This document shows positions 63,786 through 64,000 of a DNA stretch of 64,000 nucleotides, in pieces. The notes below the pieces were generated by a model that saw nothing but the letters and a program-made list of their open reading frames with translations, was not told the origin of the DNA and did no database searches. The first letter of the stretch is position 1. Each line of letters opens with the position of its first letter. A program made the position numbers and the translations under genes. This DNA is from Calothrix sp. NIES-2098 (lineage in GTDB: Bacteria > Cyanobacteriota > Cyanobacteriia > Cyanobacteriales > Nostocaceae). The stretch covers positions 124,001 through 188,000 of the forward strand of contig AP018173.1 of the NCBI GenBank assembly GCA_002368175.1. Direction: 5' to 3'.

Positions 63786-64000
63786 ATGGCAGGGCGATTT
63801 GAAGGATTAAGCGACGTGGAATGGAAGTTGTTTGAAGATATATTCCCCAAGGAGCCAGAAAAGAAAGGGCGAGGAATGCCCCATGCGCCGTTTCGTCATG
63901 TACTTAACACCTTACTGTATATATTGATAACAGGATGTCGTTGGTGTGATGTTCCCAAGGGAGAAATATGGGCATCAAAAAGTGCAGCGCACAGATGGCT
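63786..64000 (+). CDS. IS5-type transposase, 5' part (cut by window edge)
   Basis: At least 71 residues: MAGRFEGLSDVEWKLFEDIF, FRHVLNTLLYILITGCRWCD and SAAHRWL are the N-terminal (DUF4096) domain of IS5-family transposases. The rest lies beyond the window. ATG 63786 follows AAGG. An inverted end should lie shortly upstream, in 63750-63780. Confidence 0.85.
   Translation, partial: MAGRFEGLSDVEWKLFEDIFPKEPEKKGRGMPHAPFRHVLNTLLYILITGCRWCDVPKGEIWASKSAAHRW

Overview
The window looks like chromosome or large-plasmid DNA of a filamentous cyanobacterium, most likely Nostocales. The palindrome GCGATCGC (HIP1) occurs throughout, there are cyanobacterial families such as DUF3122, and insertion sequences are dense. 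I see no rRNA, tRNA or CRISPR array.

1-20485 is a contractile injection system (eCIS; in cyanobacteria the thylakoid-anchored or extracellular type). In order it has two sheath proteins (the first cut by the window edge), tube protein, small tail-assembly proteins (one apparently reached only by -1 frameshifting), tube initiator, a 1207-residue repetitive protein, LysM adaptor, gpD-like hub, gpV-like spike, PAAR-like tip, gp25 wedge, two J-type baseplate proteins, gpI-like protein, fibre-like protein and AAA+ ATPase. No capsid, portal, terminase or lysis genes occur. A tail terminator (DUF4255/Afp16) and a classical tape measure were not found.

20486-28150 is the cargo zone. Two proteins share the DUF4157 (eCIS core) cargo architecture. 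The first is intact with an HNH-like tail. The second has lost most of the DUF4157 core and is split by a 1549-bp ISAs1-family element; removing the element and one 10-bp target duplication restores a 299-residue ORF with a zinc/HNH-like C-terminus. An Imm21-like gene follows directly, suggesting a toxin-immunity pair. An IS110 element sits between the two cargo genes, and direct repeats of about 90 bp bracket the second cassette.

28151-43400 holds a B12-binding radical SAM gene, many small hypothetical genes, a STAND ATPase plus TPR operon, arfB, a tyrosine recombinase, a DUF3122 gene and a three-layer nest: a HTH-like gene split by an IS1-family element that is itself split by a second, same-length copy of the ISAs1 element.

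43578-51025 is a Tn554-like module: two tyrosine recombinases, the second requiring a -1 frameshift at seven A residues, plus a DUF6262 protein. Behind it lie an LRAT-fold protein and a two-gene operon (membrane/coiled-coil protein plus DUF3800) that may be a defence or conflict system.

51174-64000 contains housekeeping-like genes (GST, DUF4174, HAD), a PRTase-dprA pair broken by an IS630 element, and an operon of XRE regulator, HerA-like ATPase, NurA-like nuclease and a PD-(D/E)XK-like protein. It ends in a truncated IS5-type transposase. Overall this is an injection system with its cargo next to a mobile, defence-like island.
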